Positions 43,875-52,077 of a stretch of 64,000 nucleotides of DNA are shown here, one piece after another. Numbering within the stretch: the stretch's first letter is position 1; each line of letters starts with the position of its first letter. The stretch covers positions 124,001 to 188,000 of the forward strand of contig NZ_MKTH01000004.1 in NCBI RefSeq assembly GCF_001898175.1, in the 5' to 3' direction. The stretch is from Cellulomonas sp. 73-92. Lineage in GTDB: Bacteria; Actinomycetota; Actinomycetes; Actinomycetales; Cellulomonadaceae. A program made the translations under genes and the position numbers. A model generated the notes under the pieces. The model saw nothing but the letters and a program-made list of their open reading frames with translations. It was not told the origin of the DNA and searched no databases.

Positions 43875-45439
43875 GCGCGGCGCGTCCGACGAGCCCGGGA
43901 GGGCCGCTGCCCGCGCCGCCGGGCTCGTCGTCCCGCACCGTCACCCGCGACGGCCTGGGTGAGGAGGTCGGCGGCCTGCTCGGCGACGGGAACCGGCTCG
44001 CCCTGGTGGGGGGGCACGACGACGGCCCCACCGGCTTCCGCGTCGTGTACGCGTTCGCGCACCCGGGCACCGACCGCCGCACCGAGCTGACCGTCGCGGT
44101 GCCGCGGGACGAGGCCTGGGTCCCGTCGCTGTCGACCGTCTCGTTCCCGGCCGGTCGGTTCGAGCGGGCGATCCGCGACGGGTTCGGCATCGAGCCACGC
44201 GACCACGTGCGTCCCCGCCGCCTGATGCGTCACGCGCACTGGCCCACCGGCTGGTACCCGATGCGCCGCGACGCCGCGGCCGACCCGGCGTTCGGGCCCG
44301 ACGAGAGCGGGTTCGCCTTCGTGCCGGTCGAGGGGCAGGGCGTCTACGAGATCCCGGTGGGTCCAGTGCACGCCGGGATGATCGAGCCGGGGCACTTCAG
44401 GTTCTCGGTGGTCGGGGAGACCATCGTCCGGATGAAGGCCCGGCTCTGGTTCGTGCACCGCGGGCTGGAGCGTCACCTGCAGGGCCGGACCCCGGCGCAG
44501 GCGCTGCCGCTGACCGAGCGCATCAGCGGCGACACCCCGGTGGGCCATGCGCTGACCTTCGCGATGGCCGTGGAGGACGCGCTCGGGCTGCCGGTCGGCG
44601 AGGAGGACCGGCTCGTCCGCGCGCTCCTGCTCGAGCTGGAGCGGCTGCACTGCCACGTCGCCGACCTCGGCGCGATGGCCAACGACGTCGGCCTCGGGAT
44701 CCTGCAGACCCACGCGCTGCGGCTGCGCGAGCGGCTGCTGCGGTCCAACGCCGACGTGACGGGCCACCGCCTGCTGCGCGGCGGCATCGTCGTCGGTGGT
44801 GCCCGGCTGCGCGCGCTGCCCGATCTCGACCTGATCCGTGGCGTCGCTGCCGAGGTGGCCGACCTGGTGCGGATCGCCCTCGGCACGTCGGTGCTGGTCG
44901 ACCGCTTCACGGGGACGGCGGTGCTCCGCCGCGAGGCGGCGGCGGAGATGGGTGCGCTCGGCTACGTCGCGCGCGCCTCCGGGCTGGACGTCGACGCCCG
45001 CCGCGACCACCCGTTCGTCGACCTGGGAGCCACGTTCCACGTCTGCACCGCCGACGACGGCGACGTCATGGCGCGGTTCCGCGTGCGCGCCGAGGAGGTG
45101 CAGGTCGCCGCGGCCCTCGTCGCCGACCTGGTGGCCCGCCTGGGCGGGCACCTCGGCACTGGCCGTGCCGCGTCGGGGCCGGCGCCGGCGGCCGGCGGCC
45201 CACCCGAGCCGACCGGCGCCCCGGTGGCGGCGGGGCTGGCGCTGGTGGAGGCATGGCGGGGCACGGCGTGCCACCGGGTGGAGCTCGACGACGCCGGGCG
45301 CCTCACCAGGGCCGCGATCGTCGACCCGTCGTTCTTCACTTGGCCGGCGCTGCCGGTCGCCCTGGCGGACACGATCGTCCCGGACTTCCCGTTGGCCAAC
45401 AAGAGCTTCAACCAGTCCTACGCCGGCAACGATCTCTAG
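43871..45439 (+). CDS. Ehr complex catalytic-arm subunit (NuoC/D, HycE-like) without nickel ligands
   Basis: 522 residues. An N-terminal NuoC-like domain (about 20-165) is joined to a NuoD/hydrogenase-large-subunit domain. In true group 4 hydrogenases the nickel is held by CGxC near the middle and CxxC at the end; here the first reads ERISGDTPVGH (S219, T222) and the second DPSFFTWPALP (S487, T490), so all four cysteines are gone. The C-terminal SFNQSYAGNDL ends without the cleavable peptide of hydrogenases. The fold is kept but H2 chemistry is not expected. Corresponds to Rv0087. The next reaction partner is unknown. Confidence 0.92.
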   Translation: MSAARPTSPGGPLPAPPGSSSRTVTRDGLGEEVGGLLGDGNRLALVGGHDDGPTGFRVVYAFAHPGTDRRTELTVAVPRDEAWVPSLSTVSFPAGRFERAIRDGFGIEPRDHVRPRRLMRHAHWPTGWYPMRRDAAADPAFGPDESGFAFVPVEGQGVYEIPVGPVHAGMIEPGHFRFSVVGETIVRMKARLWFVHRGLERHLQGRTPAQALPLTERISGDTPVGHALTFAMAVEDALGLPVGEEDRLVRALLLELERLHCHVADLGAMANDVGLGILQTHALRLRERLLRSNADVTGHRLLRGGIVVGGARLRALPDLDLIRGVAAEVADLVRIALGTSVLVDRFTGTAVLRREAAAEMGALGYVARASGLDVDARRDHPFVDLGATFHVCTADDGDVMARFRVRAEEVQVAAALVADLVARLGGHLGTGRAASGPAPAAGGPPEPTGAPVAAGLALVEAWRGTACHRVELDDAGRLTRAAIVDPSFFTWPALPVALADTIVPDFPLANKSFNQSYAGNDL

Positions 45440-45491
45440 GCCGGCGGCGCAGCGCCACGCTGCCATCGGCCGCTGGCCTAGGCTCGTGGGG

Positions 45492-45989
45492 ATGATCCCC
45501 GCACCGACGAGCCGCCTCCGGTTCCGGGAGATGACCGACGGCGACCTCGACCTCATGGCCGGCCTGCTCGGCGACCCGGCCGTCATGACCTTCTACCCGC
45601 GGCCGAAGACGCGCGACGAGGCGCTCGGCTGGATCAGGTGGAACCAGCGCAACTACGCCGAGCACGGCTACGGCCTGTGGATCGTCGAGACCGACGACGG
45701 GCGGTTCGTCGGCGACTGCGGGCTGACGTGGCAGCCCGTCGGGGGAGGGAAGGTCCTCGAGGTCGGGTACCACACCGTCCCGGCGCTGCAGGGGCGCGGG
45801 TACGCCACCGACGCCGCGCGGGCCTGCGTCGACCTGGCGTTGGGACCGGTCGGTGAGACCCACGTCGTCGCGATCATCAACCCGGCCAACACGCCGTCGC
45901 GCCGGGTCGCGGAGAAGCTCGGCATGCGCCTCGAGCAGGAGACCGAGGTGCACGGCCGCCACGTCGTCGTCTACGGCCGCGGCGCGTAG
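45492..45989 (+). CDS. GNAT family N-acetyltransferase (RimJ/RimL type)
   Basis: 165 residues. Acetyl-CoA-dependent transferase fold: SRLRFREMTDGDLDLMAGLLGDPAVMTFY at the N-terminus, the CoA-loop GYHTVPALQGRGYATDAARACVDLA and IINPANTPSRRVAEKLGMRLEQE. These features belong to the RimJ/RimL subgroup, whose members modify protein N-termini or small amines; the substrate here is unknown. ATG 45492 lies seven bases after TAGGCT (45479-45484), a leaderless start. Convergent with the OsmC gene. Confidence 0.9.
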   Translation: MIPAPTSRLRFREMTDGDLDLMAGLLGDPAVMTFYPRPKTRDEALGWIRWNQRNYAEHGYGLWIVETDDGRFVGDCGLTWQPVGGGKVLEVGYHTVPALQGRGYATDAARACVDLALGPVGETHVVAIINPANTPSRRVAEKLGMRLEQETEVHGRHVVVYGRGA

Positions 45990-45992
45990 CCG

Positions 45993-46385
45993 CTACCCGG
46001 CGCGCTCGACGCTCGCCCCGGCGCGCAGCGCCTTCGGGATCTCGGCCACCGCGTCGACGGCGCGCAGCAGGGCGGCCACGTCGTCAGGGTTGGCAGGCGA
46101 GTCCACGTCGACGGCGTAGGTCACGCCGGTCGAGCGCCAGGTCTCGCTGTCGAAGCCGCCGGAGGCGGTGACCCGGACGCCGTGCACGGGAGTGCCGAGG
46201 CGCTGCGCCTCGCGGAAGACGTCGTTGAGCACGCACCCGGCGGCGGCCAGGTGGAGCAGGTGCGCGCCGGTGAAGTCCGCCTCGACCGTGACGCCCTCGG
46301 CGGTCCAGCGGTGGGGCCACGGCACCGCGCCGGCCGCGGCGCTGCGCAGCGTGCCGGCCGCCACGACGACCTGGTAGTCAGCCAT
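45993..46385 (-). CDS. OsmC/Ohr family protein
   Basis: 130 residues. The OsmC fold reduces organic hydroperoxides with two cysteines. Here the helix carrying the peroxidatic residue is present (LLHLAAAGCVLNDVFREAQRLG) but no second cysteine occurs anywhere in the chain, so it may need an external thiol such as mycothiol, or have another role. Start ATG 46385; ATG 46394 is an alternative. Downstream of the frameshifted ABC ATPase, with no stop in the shifted frame between them. Confidence 0.8.
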   Translation of the reverse strand: MADYQVVVAAGTLRSAAAGAVPWPHRWTAEGVTVEADFTGAHLLHLAAAGCVLNDVFREAQRLGTPVHGVRVTASGGFDSETWRSTGVTYAVDVDSPANPDDVAALLRAVDAVAEIPKALRAGASVERAG

Positions 46386-46441
46386 GGCGGTCATCGTGGC
46401 ATCGCCGTGGCGGGGGTGCCCGTCGCCGGGGGGCCCGCTCG

Positions 46442-47099
46442 TCATGCCGCCGCAGAGAGCCGCCCGTCGGACATCTCGTAGACCAGGTCGCAGTGGTGGA
46501 GCACCTCGTGGTCGTGGGTGACCATGACGGTCGCCACGCCGTGGTCGTGCGTCTCCCGGGCCAGCAGGGCCACGGTGCCGGTCCAGGGCGGCGGTCGGCT
46601 CGTCGACGAGGAGCACCTGCGGGCGGGTGACCAGCGCCCGGGCGATGCCGACCCGCTGCCTCTCCCCGCCGGAGAGCTGGTGCGGCCGGCGGCCGGCCTT
46701 GTGTGCCATCCCGACCTCGTCGAGCAGCGCACGCGGGTCGCGCGGCCGGGCCACGCCGCCGAAGGTCAACGGGAGGCGGACCTGGTCGAGCGCCGTGAGC
46801 GCGGGGATGAGGTTGCCGCTCTGGAAGACGAAGCCGAGGTGCTCGCGCCGGATGCGGCCGCGCTCGCGGCGGGAGGCGGTGGCCAGGTCCACGCCGGCCA
46901 CCAGCACCTCTCCCCGGGTGGGGGCGACGAGGGCACCCGCGACGGCCAGCAGGCTGGACTTGCCCGCGCCCGACGGGCCGACGATGGCGACCATCTGCCC
47001 GGCCGCGACGTGCAGCGTCACGTCGTCGAGGGCCGTGACGGTGTCGTCGCCGTCGCCGTGCAGCAGGGTGACGCCCGTGAGGGCGAGTGCGGCGGTCAT
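46442..47099 (-). pseudogene. ABC exporter ATP-binding protein (LolD/MacB type), frameshifted
   Basis: Reads as a normal lipoprotein/macrolide-type exporter ATPase for about 170 codons: Walker A GPSGAGKSS, Q-loop FVFQSGN, signature QLSGGERQRVGIARAL and Walker B LLVDEPTAALD. Just after this (near 46575-46590) the frame breaks; the remaining part, VALLARETHDHGVATVMVTHDHEVLHHCDLVYEMSDGRL, continues in another frame to the stop at 46442. Total length is 658 bases, not a multiple of three, and a few D-loop codons appear missing. A real deletion or a sequencing error are both possible. Overlaps the permease stop by four bases. Confidence 0.82.
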
Positions 47100-48229
47100 C
47101 GGTTGCCTCCGAGGGCGTTGAGGGGGTCGACGCGGGCGATCCGGACGACGGCCACGGCGGCGCCGACCATGCCGAGCACCACCGTCAGCAGGGCGGCGCC
47201 GGCCACGGGCCCGGCCTCCAGGGCGAAGGGCATGGCGGTGGTGGAGATCCCCGCCCCCGCGGCCAGGCCGAGCCCGATGCTGAGCGCCGTGGCCGTCGTC
47301 AGGAGCACCGCGGACTGGAGCAGGCTGTCGCGCAGCAGGTAACGCGTGCCGGCGCCCATCGCCCGCATCACGGCGATCTCCCGCTTGCGCTGGATCGTCA
47401 GCACGGTGAAGAAGGCGCCGACCACCAGGGCCGAGATGACGTAGAGGAAGGCCTCGATCATCATCAGGGTCGAGGTCTCGGCCGTGTACCCGGGTGAGGC
47501 GCCGTACGACTGCGCCTTGGTCAGCGAGGTCGTGCCGGCGGCGCGGTCGGCCGCCGGCAGGTCGGGGCCGGCGCCCGGGCGGGCCGCCACCGCGACGGCG
47601 GTCACCTCCTGGTAGACGTGCTGCGGGGCCCGGTCGCCCGGGTGGACGCCGGCATGGATCTCCTGCCACGTCCGCAGCGGCACGTAGCCCACCTCGACGT
47701 GACCGAACGTCTGCTGGGTGGGCAGGATGCCGACCACCCGCAGGCTGGTGCCGAGCGGCTCGACCGTCACGACGTCGCCGAGGTGGATGCCGTCCTTCGC
47801 CGCGGTCGCGCTGACGACCACCTCGCCGGGGCCGCCGGTGAGCCGGGTGCCGCTGGCGACCTCGGGGTCGACGAACGAGCCCGCCTCGACGCCGAACAGC
47901 GCCAGGTCGATCTCGAGCCCGCGGTTGGTGCGGGCGTTGACGAGCGTGTTCCCGAACGGGGCGGCCGCGGCGACGCCGTCCTGGTGCGCCCAGGTGGCGA
48001 CGGCGTCCGTGGGCACCACGGAGCGCGAGAAGGCGGAGTCCTTGGCGACGTGCTGCTGGAACGCCAGCGAGGTCACCGGGAGCCGCTGCAGGCCGGACAC
48101 CCCGTCGTTGGCCAGGCCCACGGACAGGCCGCTGAGCAGCACCATGAGCATCGCGATGAGCACCACGACCGAGCCCATGAGGGCGAACCGCCCGCGGGCG
48201 AAGACGAGCTCTCGGACAGCGAGGAACAT
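47096..48229 (-). CDS. ABC exporter permease, FtsX/MacB family
   Basis: 377 residues. Topology is that of MacB-type exporters: one N-terminal helix (about 17-38), a large extracytoplasmic domain (about 40-250) and three C-terminal helices (about 255-365), with the FtsX signature around VLTIQRKREIAVMRAMGAGTRYLLRDSLLQSAVLL. It should work with the adjacent ATPase, whose gene is disrupted, so the system may be inactive or use another ATPase. Its promoter region contains a conspicuous dyad at 48252-48287. Confidence 0.88.
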   Translation of the reverse strand: MFLAVRELVFARGRFALMGSVVVLIAMLMVLLSGLSVGLANDGVSGLQRLPVTSLAFQQHVAKDSAFSRSVVPTDAVATWAHQDGVAAAAPFGNTLVNARTNRGLEIDLALFGVEAGSFVDPEVASGTRLTGGPGEVVVSATAAKDGIHLGDVVTVEPLGTSLRVVGILPTQQTFGHVEVGYVPLRTWQEIHAGVHPGDRAPQHVYQEVTAVAVAARPGAGPDLPAADRAAGTTSLTKAQSYGASPGYTAETSTLMMIEAFLYVISALVVGAFFTVLTIQRKREIAVMRAMGAGTRYLLRDSLLQSAVLLTTATALSIGLGLAAGAGISTTAMPFALEAGPVAGAALLTVVLGMVGAAVAVVRIARVDPLNALGGNR

Positions 48230-48251
48230 GTCAGCACCCCGCGTATTTTGT

Positions 48252-48287
48252 CGACACCATGTTGGGAACTATAGCAACACCGTGTCG
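48252..48287 (-). promoter_or_regulatory. Dyad operator around the -10 of the MacB-like exporter
   Basis: CGACACCATGTTG (48252-48264) and CAACACCGTGTCG (48275-48287) are inverted arms matching at 11 of 13 positions, with ten bases between. A near-ideal minus-strand -10, TATAGT (48273-48268), lies in that centre. The layout suits a dimeric repressor that masks the -10. No regulator gene is adjacent, so it acts in trans. Confidence 0.75.
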
Positions 48288-48328
48288 GTAAAAGTCGTCG
48301 CGGTCCGGGCGGCGGCCCGCCCCTGGGC

Positions 48329-50500
48329 TCAGTCCGCGATCCTCCGCGAGGGCCACCACATCCGCCGGCCCAGCTCCTGCCCCAGCGCCGGCACCAGCAG
48401 CGAGCGCACCAGCACCGTGTCGAGCAGCACGCCGAACGCCACGATGAACGCCAGCTGGAGCAGGAACAGGATGGGGATCACCGCCAGCGCCGCGAACGTC
48501 GCGGCGAGGACCACGCCCGCCGAGGTGATGACCCCGCCCGTGATGCCCAGCCCGCGGGACATGCCGGTGCGCGCGCCGGTGCGCAGCGCCTCCTCCCGGA
48601 CGCGCGTCATGAGGAAGATGTTGTAGTCGATCCCCAGCGCCACGAGGAACACGAACCCGAACAGCGGCACCGCGGGGTCGGCCCCCGGCAGGTGCAGCAC
48701 GTGGTTGAAGACGAGCGCCGAGACGCCGAGCGTCGCGCCGAACGACAGCACCACGGTGCCCACCAGCACGAGCGGGGCGACGAGCGCCCGCAGCAGCAGC
48801 ACCAGGATGACGAGGATCACCACCAGCACGAGCGGGATGATGAGGTTCCGGTCGTGCACCGAGGCGTGGTCGGAGTCGACCGCGGTGGCGGTGACGCCGC
48901 CCACGAGGGCGCCGGCGCCCAGGTCGGCGCGCAGCTGCCGCACGGTCGTCTCCGCGGCCGCCGAGTCCGCGGCGTCGGCCAGGGTCGCCTGGAGCAGCAC
49001 GTCGCCGTTCGCCACCGTCGGCGCGGGCGCCGGGGTGCCAGGGATCACCGGCTGCACGCCGTCGGCCGTGACCGGCGCCTGGCCGCTGGGGGACTGCGCG
49101 CTGACGACGGCGACGGACGTCACGCCCGGCGCGGCGAGCAGCGTCCCGGCGGCGGCCCGCAGGCGGTCCACCGGGACGACGACCTGCACCGGGCTGCCGG
49201 ACCCGCCGGGGAAGTGCTCGGCGAGCTGCTCCTGACCGGTCCGTGCCTGCGAGTGGCCCAGCACCAGGTCGCTGGCCGGTACCCCGCTGGCGCGCAGCTG
49301 GAGCAGCCCGGCGCTCGCGGCGAGCAGCACCACGACGCCCACCAGCCAGACGGGCCGCGCCCGCCGCACGACGAAGCGCGGGACCCGGGCCCACAGCCCG
49401 CTCGTCGGGACCGGGTCCGCGCCGGCCTCGTCGGGCGCGAAGCGGGGCCGTCGCGGCCAGAACGCCGCCCGGCCCAGCAGGAGGAGCAGGGACGGCAGGA
49501 GGGTCAGCGCGCCGAGCATCGCGAACACGATGCCCACGGCCGCGATGGGTCCGAGCGCGCGGTTGGACTGCAGCTCGCTCAGCAGCAGCATGAGCAGCGC
49601 GGCGATGACGGTGCCGCCGGAGGCGAGGATGGGCTCGATCGATCCGCGCAGCGCGGCGCGCGTCGCGTCCCAGCGGTGCTCGTGCGACCGCAGCGCCTCG
49701 CGGTAGCGCGAGACGTAGAGCAGCGAGTAGTCGGTCGCGGCGCCGATGACGAGGATGAAGAGGATGCCCTGCGTCTGGCCGCTGAGCGGGAAGACGCCGG
49801 CCTTGGCCAGCCACCACACCGTCAAGAGCGCGGCGGTCAGGGCGAACGTGCTGGTGAGCAGCACGGCCAGGGGTAGCAGGGGCGACCGGTACACCACCAC
49901 GAGGATCACGAGCACGGCCAGCACGGCGACGAGCAGGAGGATCCCGTCGATCCCCCCGAAGGCCGTCACCAGGTCCGCGGTGAAGCCGGCCGGCCCGGTG
50001 ACGTAGACGTCGGTGCCCGCGGGCACGAGCCCGGGCAGCGCGGCGCGCATCGCGGCCACCACGTCGCCCACGGACGCCGACGCCGCGACCGGCACGAACA
50101 CCTGGGCCGCGGTGCCGTCCTGCGACACGATCGGCGGGCTCGGCCGCCCGGACACCCCCGCGATCCCGGCCAGCGCCGCGGGGACCTGGTCGAGCTGGGC
50201 CCGCTCCGCCGCGGTGAGCGGCGAGCCGGCCGTGACGAGCACCACGGCCGGGATGGTGTCCTTGCCCAGGAACTCCGGCAGCCGCGCCTGCACCTGTGTC
50301 GCCTGCGCGCTCGTCGGCAGGTAGGCGGTCGGGTCGTTCGACGAGACCTCGCCGATCCGGCCGAAGTACGGCCCGCCGACGCCGGCCACGGCGAACCAGA
50401 CGAGCACGAGGAACGCCGGGAGCAGGGCGCGCAGCACGCGCGGCGCGCGGCGGCGCAGCGCAGGGGCGGGGTCGCTGGTCACGGGGGTGAGGCGGGTCAT
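48329..50500 (-). CDS. MMPL family (RND) membrane transporter of the carotenoid operon
   Basis: 723 residues with about 12 helices in two halves, each followed by an extracytoplasmic loop. The proton-relay motifs are IGAATDYSLLYVSRYRE in the first half and ALGIDYNIFLMTRVREE in the second. It is last in the carotenoid operon and overlaps crtEb by four bases. Corynebacterium glutamicum also has an MmpL gene inside its crt operon, so transport of a carotenoid or related lipid is a fair guess, though unproved. ATG 50500 is set by the overlap. Confidence 0.92.
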   Translation of the reverse strand: MTRLTPVTSDPAPALRRRAPRVLRALLPAFLVLVWFAVAGVGGPYFGRIGEVSSNDPTAYLPTSAQATQVQARLPEFLGKDTIPAVVLVTAGSPLTAAERAQLDQVPAALAGIAGVSGRPSPPIVSQDGTAAQVFVPVAASASVGDVVAAMRAALPGLVPAGTDVYVTGPAGFTADLVTAFGGIDGILLLVAVLAVLVILVVVYRSPLLPLAVLLTSTFALTAALLTVWWLAKAGVFPLSGQTQGILFILVIGAATDYSLLYVSRYREALRSHEHRWDATRAALRGSIEPILASGGTVIAALLMLLLSELQSNRALGPIAAVGIVFAMLGALTLLPSLLLLLGRAAFWPRRPRFAPDEAGADPVPTSGLWARVPRFVVRRARPVWLVGVVVLLAASAGLLQLRASGVPASDLVLGHSQARTGQEQLAEHFPGGSGSPVQVVVPVDRLRAAAGTLLAAPGVTSVAVVSAQSPSGQAPVTADGVQPVIPGTPAPAPTVANGDVLLQATLADAADSAAAETTVRQLRADLGAGALVGGVTATAVDSDHASVHDRNLIIPLVLVVILVILVLLLRALVAPLVLVGTVVLSFGATLGVSALVFNHVLHLPGADPAVPLFGFVFLVALGIDYNIFLMTRVREEALRTGARTGMSRGLGITGGVITSAGVVLAATFAALAVIPILFLLQLAFIVAFGVLLDTVLVRSLLVPALGQELGRRMWWPSRRIAD

Positions 50501-51450
50501 GAGCGTCCGATCATGATGAGGATCAGTGTGACGAGGAAGCCGACGGCGTAGTTGACGACGAGGAAGTGCCGCCACCCGCCGTGCGCGGCGGCCGAGGCCT
50601 CGTCGGTCACCGACCGGTACGGCCAGGCCAGCACGAGGTAGGGCACGACGAGCGGGGCGGCGAGCAGCCCGGGGAACGGCTCGGCGAGCAGCAGCAGTCC
50701 CGCGGCGGCCCACAGGGCCAGCGACAGCCGCACGGTGCGCGCGGCGCCGAGCGCGGTGGCGACGGAGGCGATGCCGGCCTGCCGGTCCGGCACCACGTCC
50801 TGGACCGCGCCGAACGCCTGCGCGGCGACACCCCAGGCGAAGAACGCGACGAGCGCGAGCACCGCGGACCGGCCCCACTCCCCGCCCGCGAGCACCAGCC
50901 CGTAGACGGCGGGCCCGGTGAAGTGCGTGCTCGAGGTGAGCGAGTCGAGCACGGGACGCTCCTTGAACCGCAGCCCCGGCACCGAGTACGCGGCGACGGC
51001 GAACAGCGTCACGCCGAGCACCGCCCACGACCACGGCCCGCCGAGCGCCACCAGGGCGGCGACGAAGGGGACGCACGCCGCGACCGCGGCCACCAGCACG
51101 CGGCGGTGCAGGCCCGGGTCGAGCAGCGCGCCCTCCACCCCGCCCTTGCGCGGGTTCGCCGCGTCCGACGCGTAGTCGAACACGTCGTTGATGCCGTACA
51201 TCGCGAGGTTGTAGGGCACGAGGAAGAAGACGGCGCCGACGACGAGCGCCACGCCGGCCCGGCCGCCGGCGAGCAGGTAGGCGGCGGCGAACGGGTAGGC
51301 GGTGTTGACCCAGCTCAGCGGCCGGGACGCGGCCAGCAGCCGGCCGACGAGGGCGCGGGCGGGCAGCGCGGGGGCGGGGGCGGCGCTAGGCGGCACGTCG
51401 CGCTCCGCGACCGGCCCGCTCGGCGTCGTGCTCGGCGTCGTGCTCGGCAT
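50497..51450 (-). CDS. crtEb: Lycopene elongase (UbiA family prenyltransferase)
   Basis: 317 residues, about eight to nine helices. It adds C5 units to both ends of lycopene to make the C50 skeleton flavuxanthin. The two Asp-rich motifs of UbiA enzymes are YGINDVFDYASDAANPRKGG and VQDVVPDRQAGIASVATALG. GGAGG precedes ATG 51450, which lies 65 bases inside crtYf. The alanine/proline-rich first 30 residues are not part of the fold. Confidence 0.93.
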   Translation of the reverse strand: MPSTTPSTTPSGPVAERDVPPSAAPAPALPARALVGRLLAASRPLSWVNTAYPFAAAYLLAGGRAGVALVVGAVFFLVPYNLAMYGINDVFDYASDAANPRKGGVEGALLDPGLHRRVLVAAVAACVPFVAALVALGGPWSWAVLGVTLFAVAAYSVPGLRFKERPVLDSLTSSTHFTGPAVYGLVLAGGEWGRSAVLALVAFFAWGVAAQAFGAVQDVVPDRQAGIASVATALGAARTVRLSLALWAAAGLLLLAEPFPGLLAAPLVVPYLVLAWPYRSVTDEASAAAHGGWRHFLVVNYAVGFLVTLILIMIGRS

Positions 51451-51757
51451 GGTGCCTCCGGCGGCTCAGCTCCCACACGCCCGGCAGCAGCAGGGCGGTG
51501 GCCAGCGGGTAGGAGAAGTCCTCGATCGGCGCGCGCCCGATCGCCAGCCCGGACGCGTGGGCGCGCGCGTAGTCGTCGACGCCCACGGCCAGCATGACGT
51601 TGTCGAACGCGGCCGTCAGCACGAGGAGGGCTATCGCGGCGACGAGCGTCGGGGCCACGGGGATGCGCCGGCCCCGTCGTCGGGCCACCGCGCCCGCGAG
51701 CACCCGCACCGCGGCGGCCAGCCCCACGAGGACGAGCGCGAGCAGGGGGTACCTCAT
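51386..51757 (-). CDS. crtYf: C50 carotenoid cyclase subunit
   Basis: 123 residues, three helices, matching the lycopene-cyclase-domain half-subunits of actinobacteria. The conserved stretch is AAFDNVMLAVGVDDYARAHASGLAIGRAPIEDFSYPLATALLLPGVWELS, with P-I-E-D-F forming part of the active site. It works as a heterodimer with CrtYe. Its 3' end overlaps crtEb by 65 bases, an unusually long overlap inside this operon. Ring type (epsilon as in decaprenoxanthin or gamma as in sarcinaxanthin) cannot be told from sequence. Confidence 0.9.
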   Translation of the reverse strand: MRYPLLALVLVGLAAAVRVLAGAVARRRGRRIPVAPTLVAAIALLVLTAAFDNVMLAVGVDDYARAHASGLAIGRAPIEDFSYPLATALLLPGVWELSRRRHHAEHDAEHDAERAGRGARRAA

Positions 51758-52077
51758 GGCGTCCCCCTGCGCGCCAGCACGCGTTCGGACCCGCGGACCA
51801 GCACCATCGTCAGGTAGCACAGGAACGCGAGGAACACGGGCTCCTCGACCGGCAGCTCCGGCGCCAGCAGCAGGCCGGTCATGATGCGCGTCGGCGCCCG
51901 GAAGAACAGCCCGAGCGCGATCCCCACGAGGTCGGCGGCGAGCAGCACCGCCACGCCGGTGCCCACGACGAGCCCCGCCCGCCGCGCGTCGTGCCAGAAC
52001 ACCAGCCGCCAGCGCCGGTCGACGAGCGTCAGGCCGCCCCCGGACAGGAGCAGCGAGGCCAGGTAGGCCGCCCTCAC
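51754..52077 (-). CDS. crtYe: C50 carotenoid cyclase subunit
   Basis: 107 residues, three helices. Motifs of the partner half-cyclase: VDRRWRLVFWHDARRAG and APELPVEEPVFLAFLCYLTMVL, with P-V-E-E-P corresponding to P-I-E-D-F in CrtYf. Start GTG 52077 overlaps the crtI stop (GTGA) and gives a complete first helix; the longer frame upstream is antisense shadow within crtI. Stop overlaps the crtYf start. Confidence 0.9.
   Translation of the reverse strand: MRAAYLASLLLSGGGLTLVDRRWRLVFWHDARRAGLVVGTGVAVLLAADLVGIALGLFFRAPTRIMTGLLLAPELPVEEPVFLAFLCYLTMVLVRGSERVLARRGTP

Noticed and set aside
43871..45439. Functional [NiFe] hydrogenase or formate hydrogenlyase
   Set aside because: All four nickel-ligand cysteines are missing and no maturation or formate dehydrogenase genes are present; called an Ehr complex instead.
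45993..47099. Natural fusion protein of ABC ATPase and OsmC domain
   Set aside because: The correct ATPase C-terminus (with H-loop) is found in another frame and ends at 46442, so the fused frame is a result of the frameshift.
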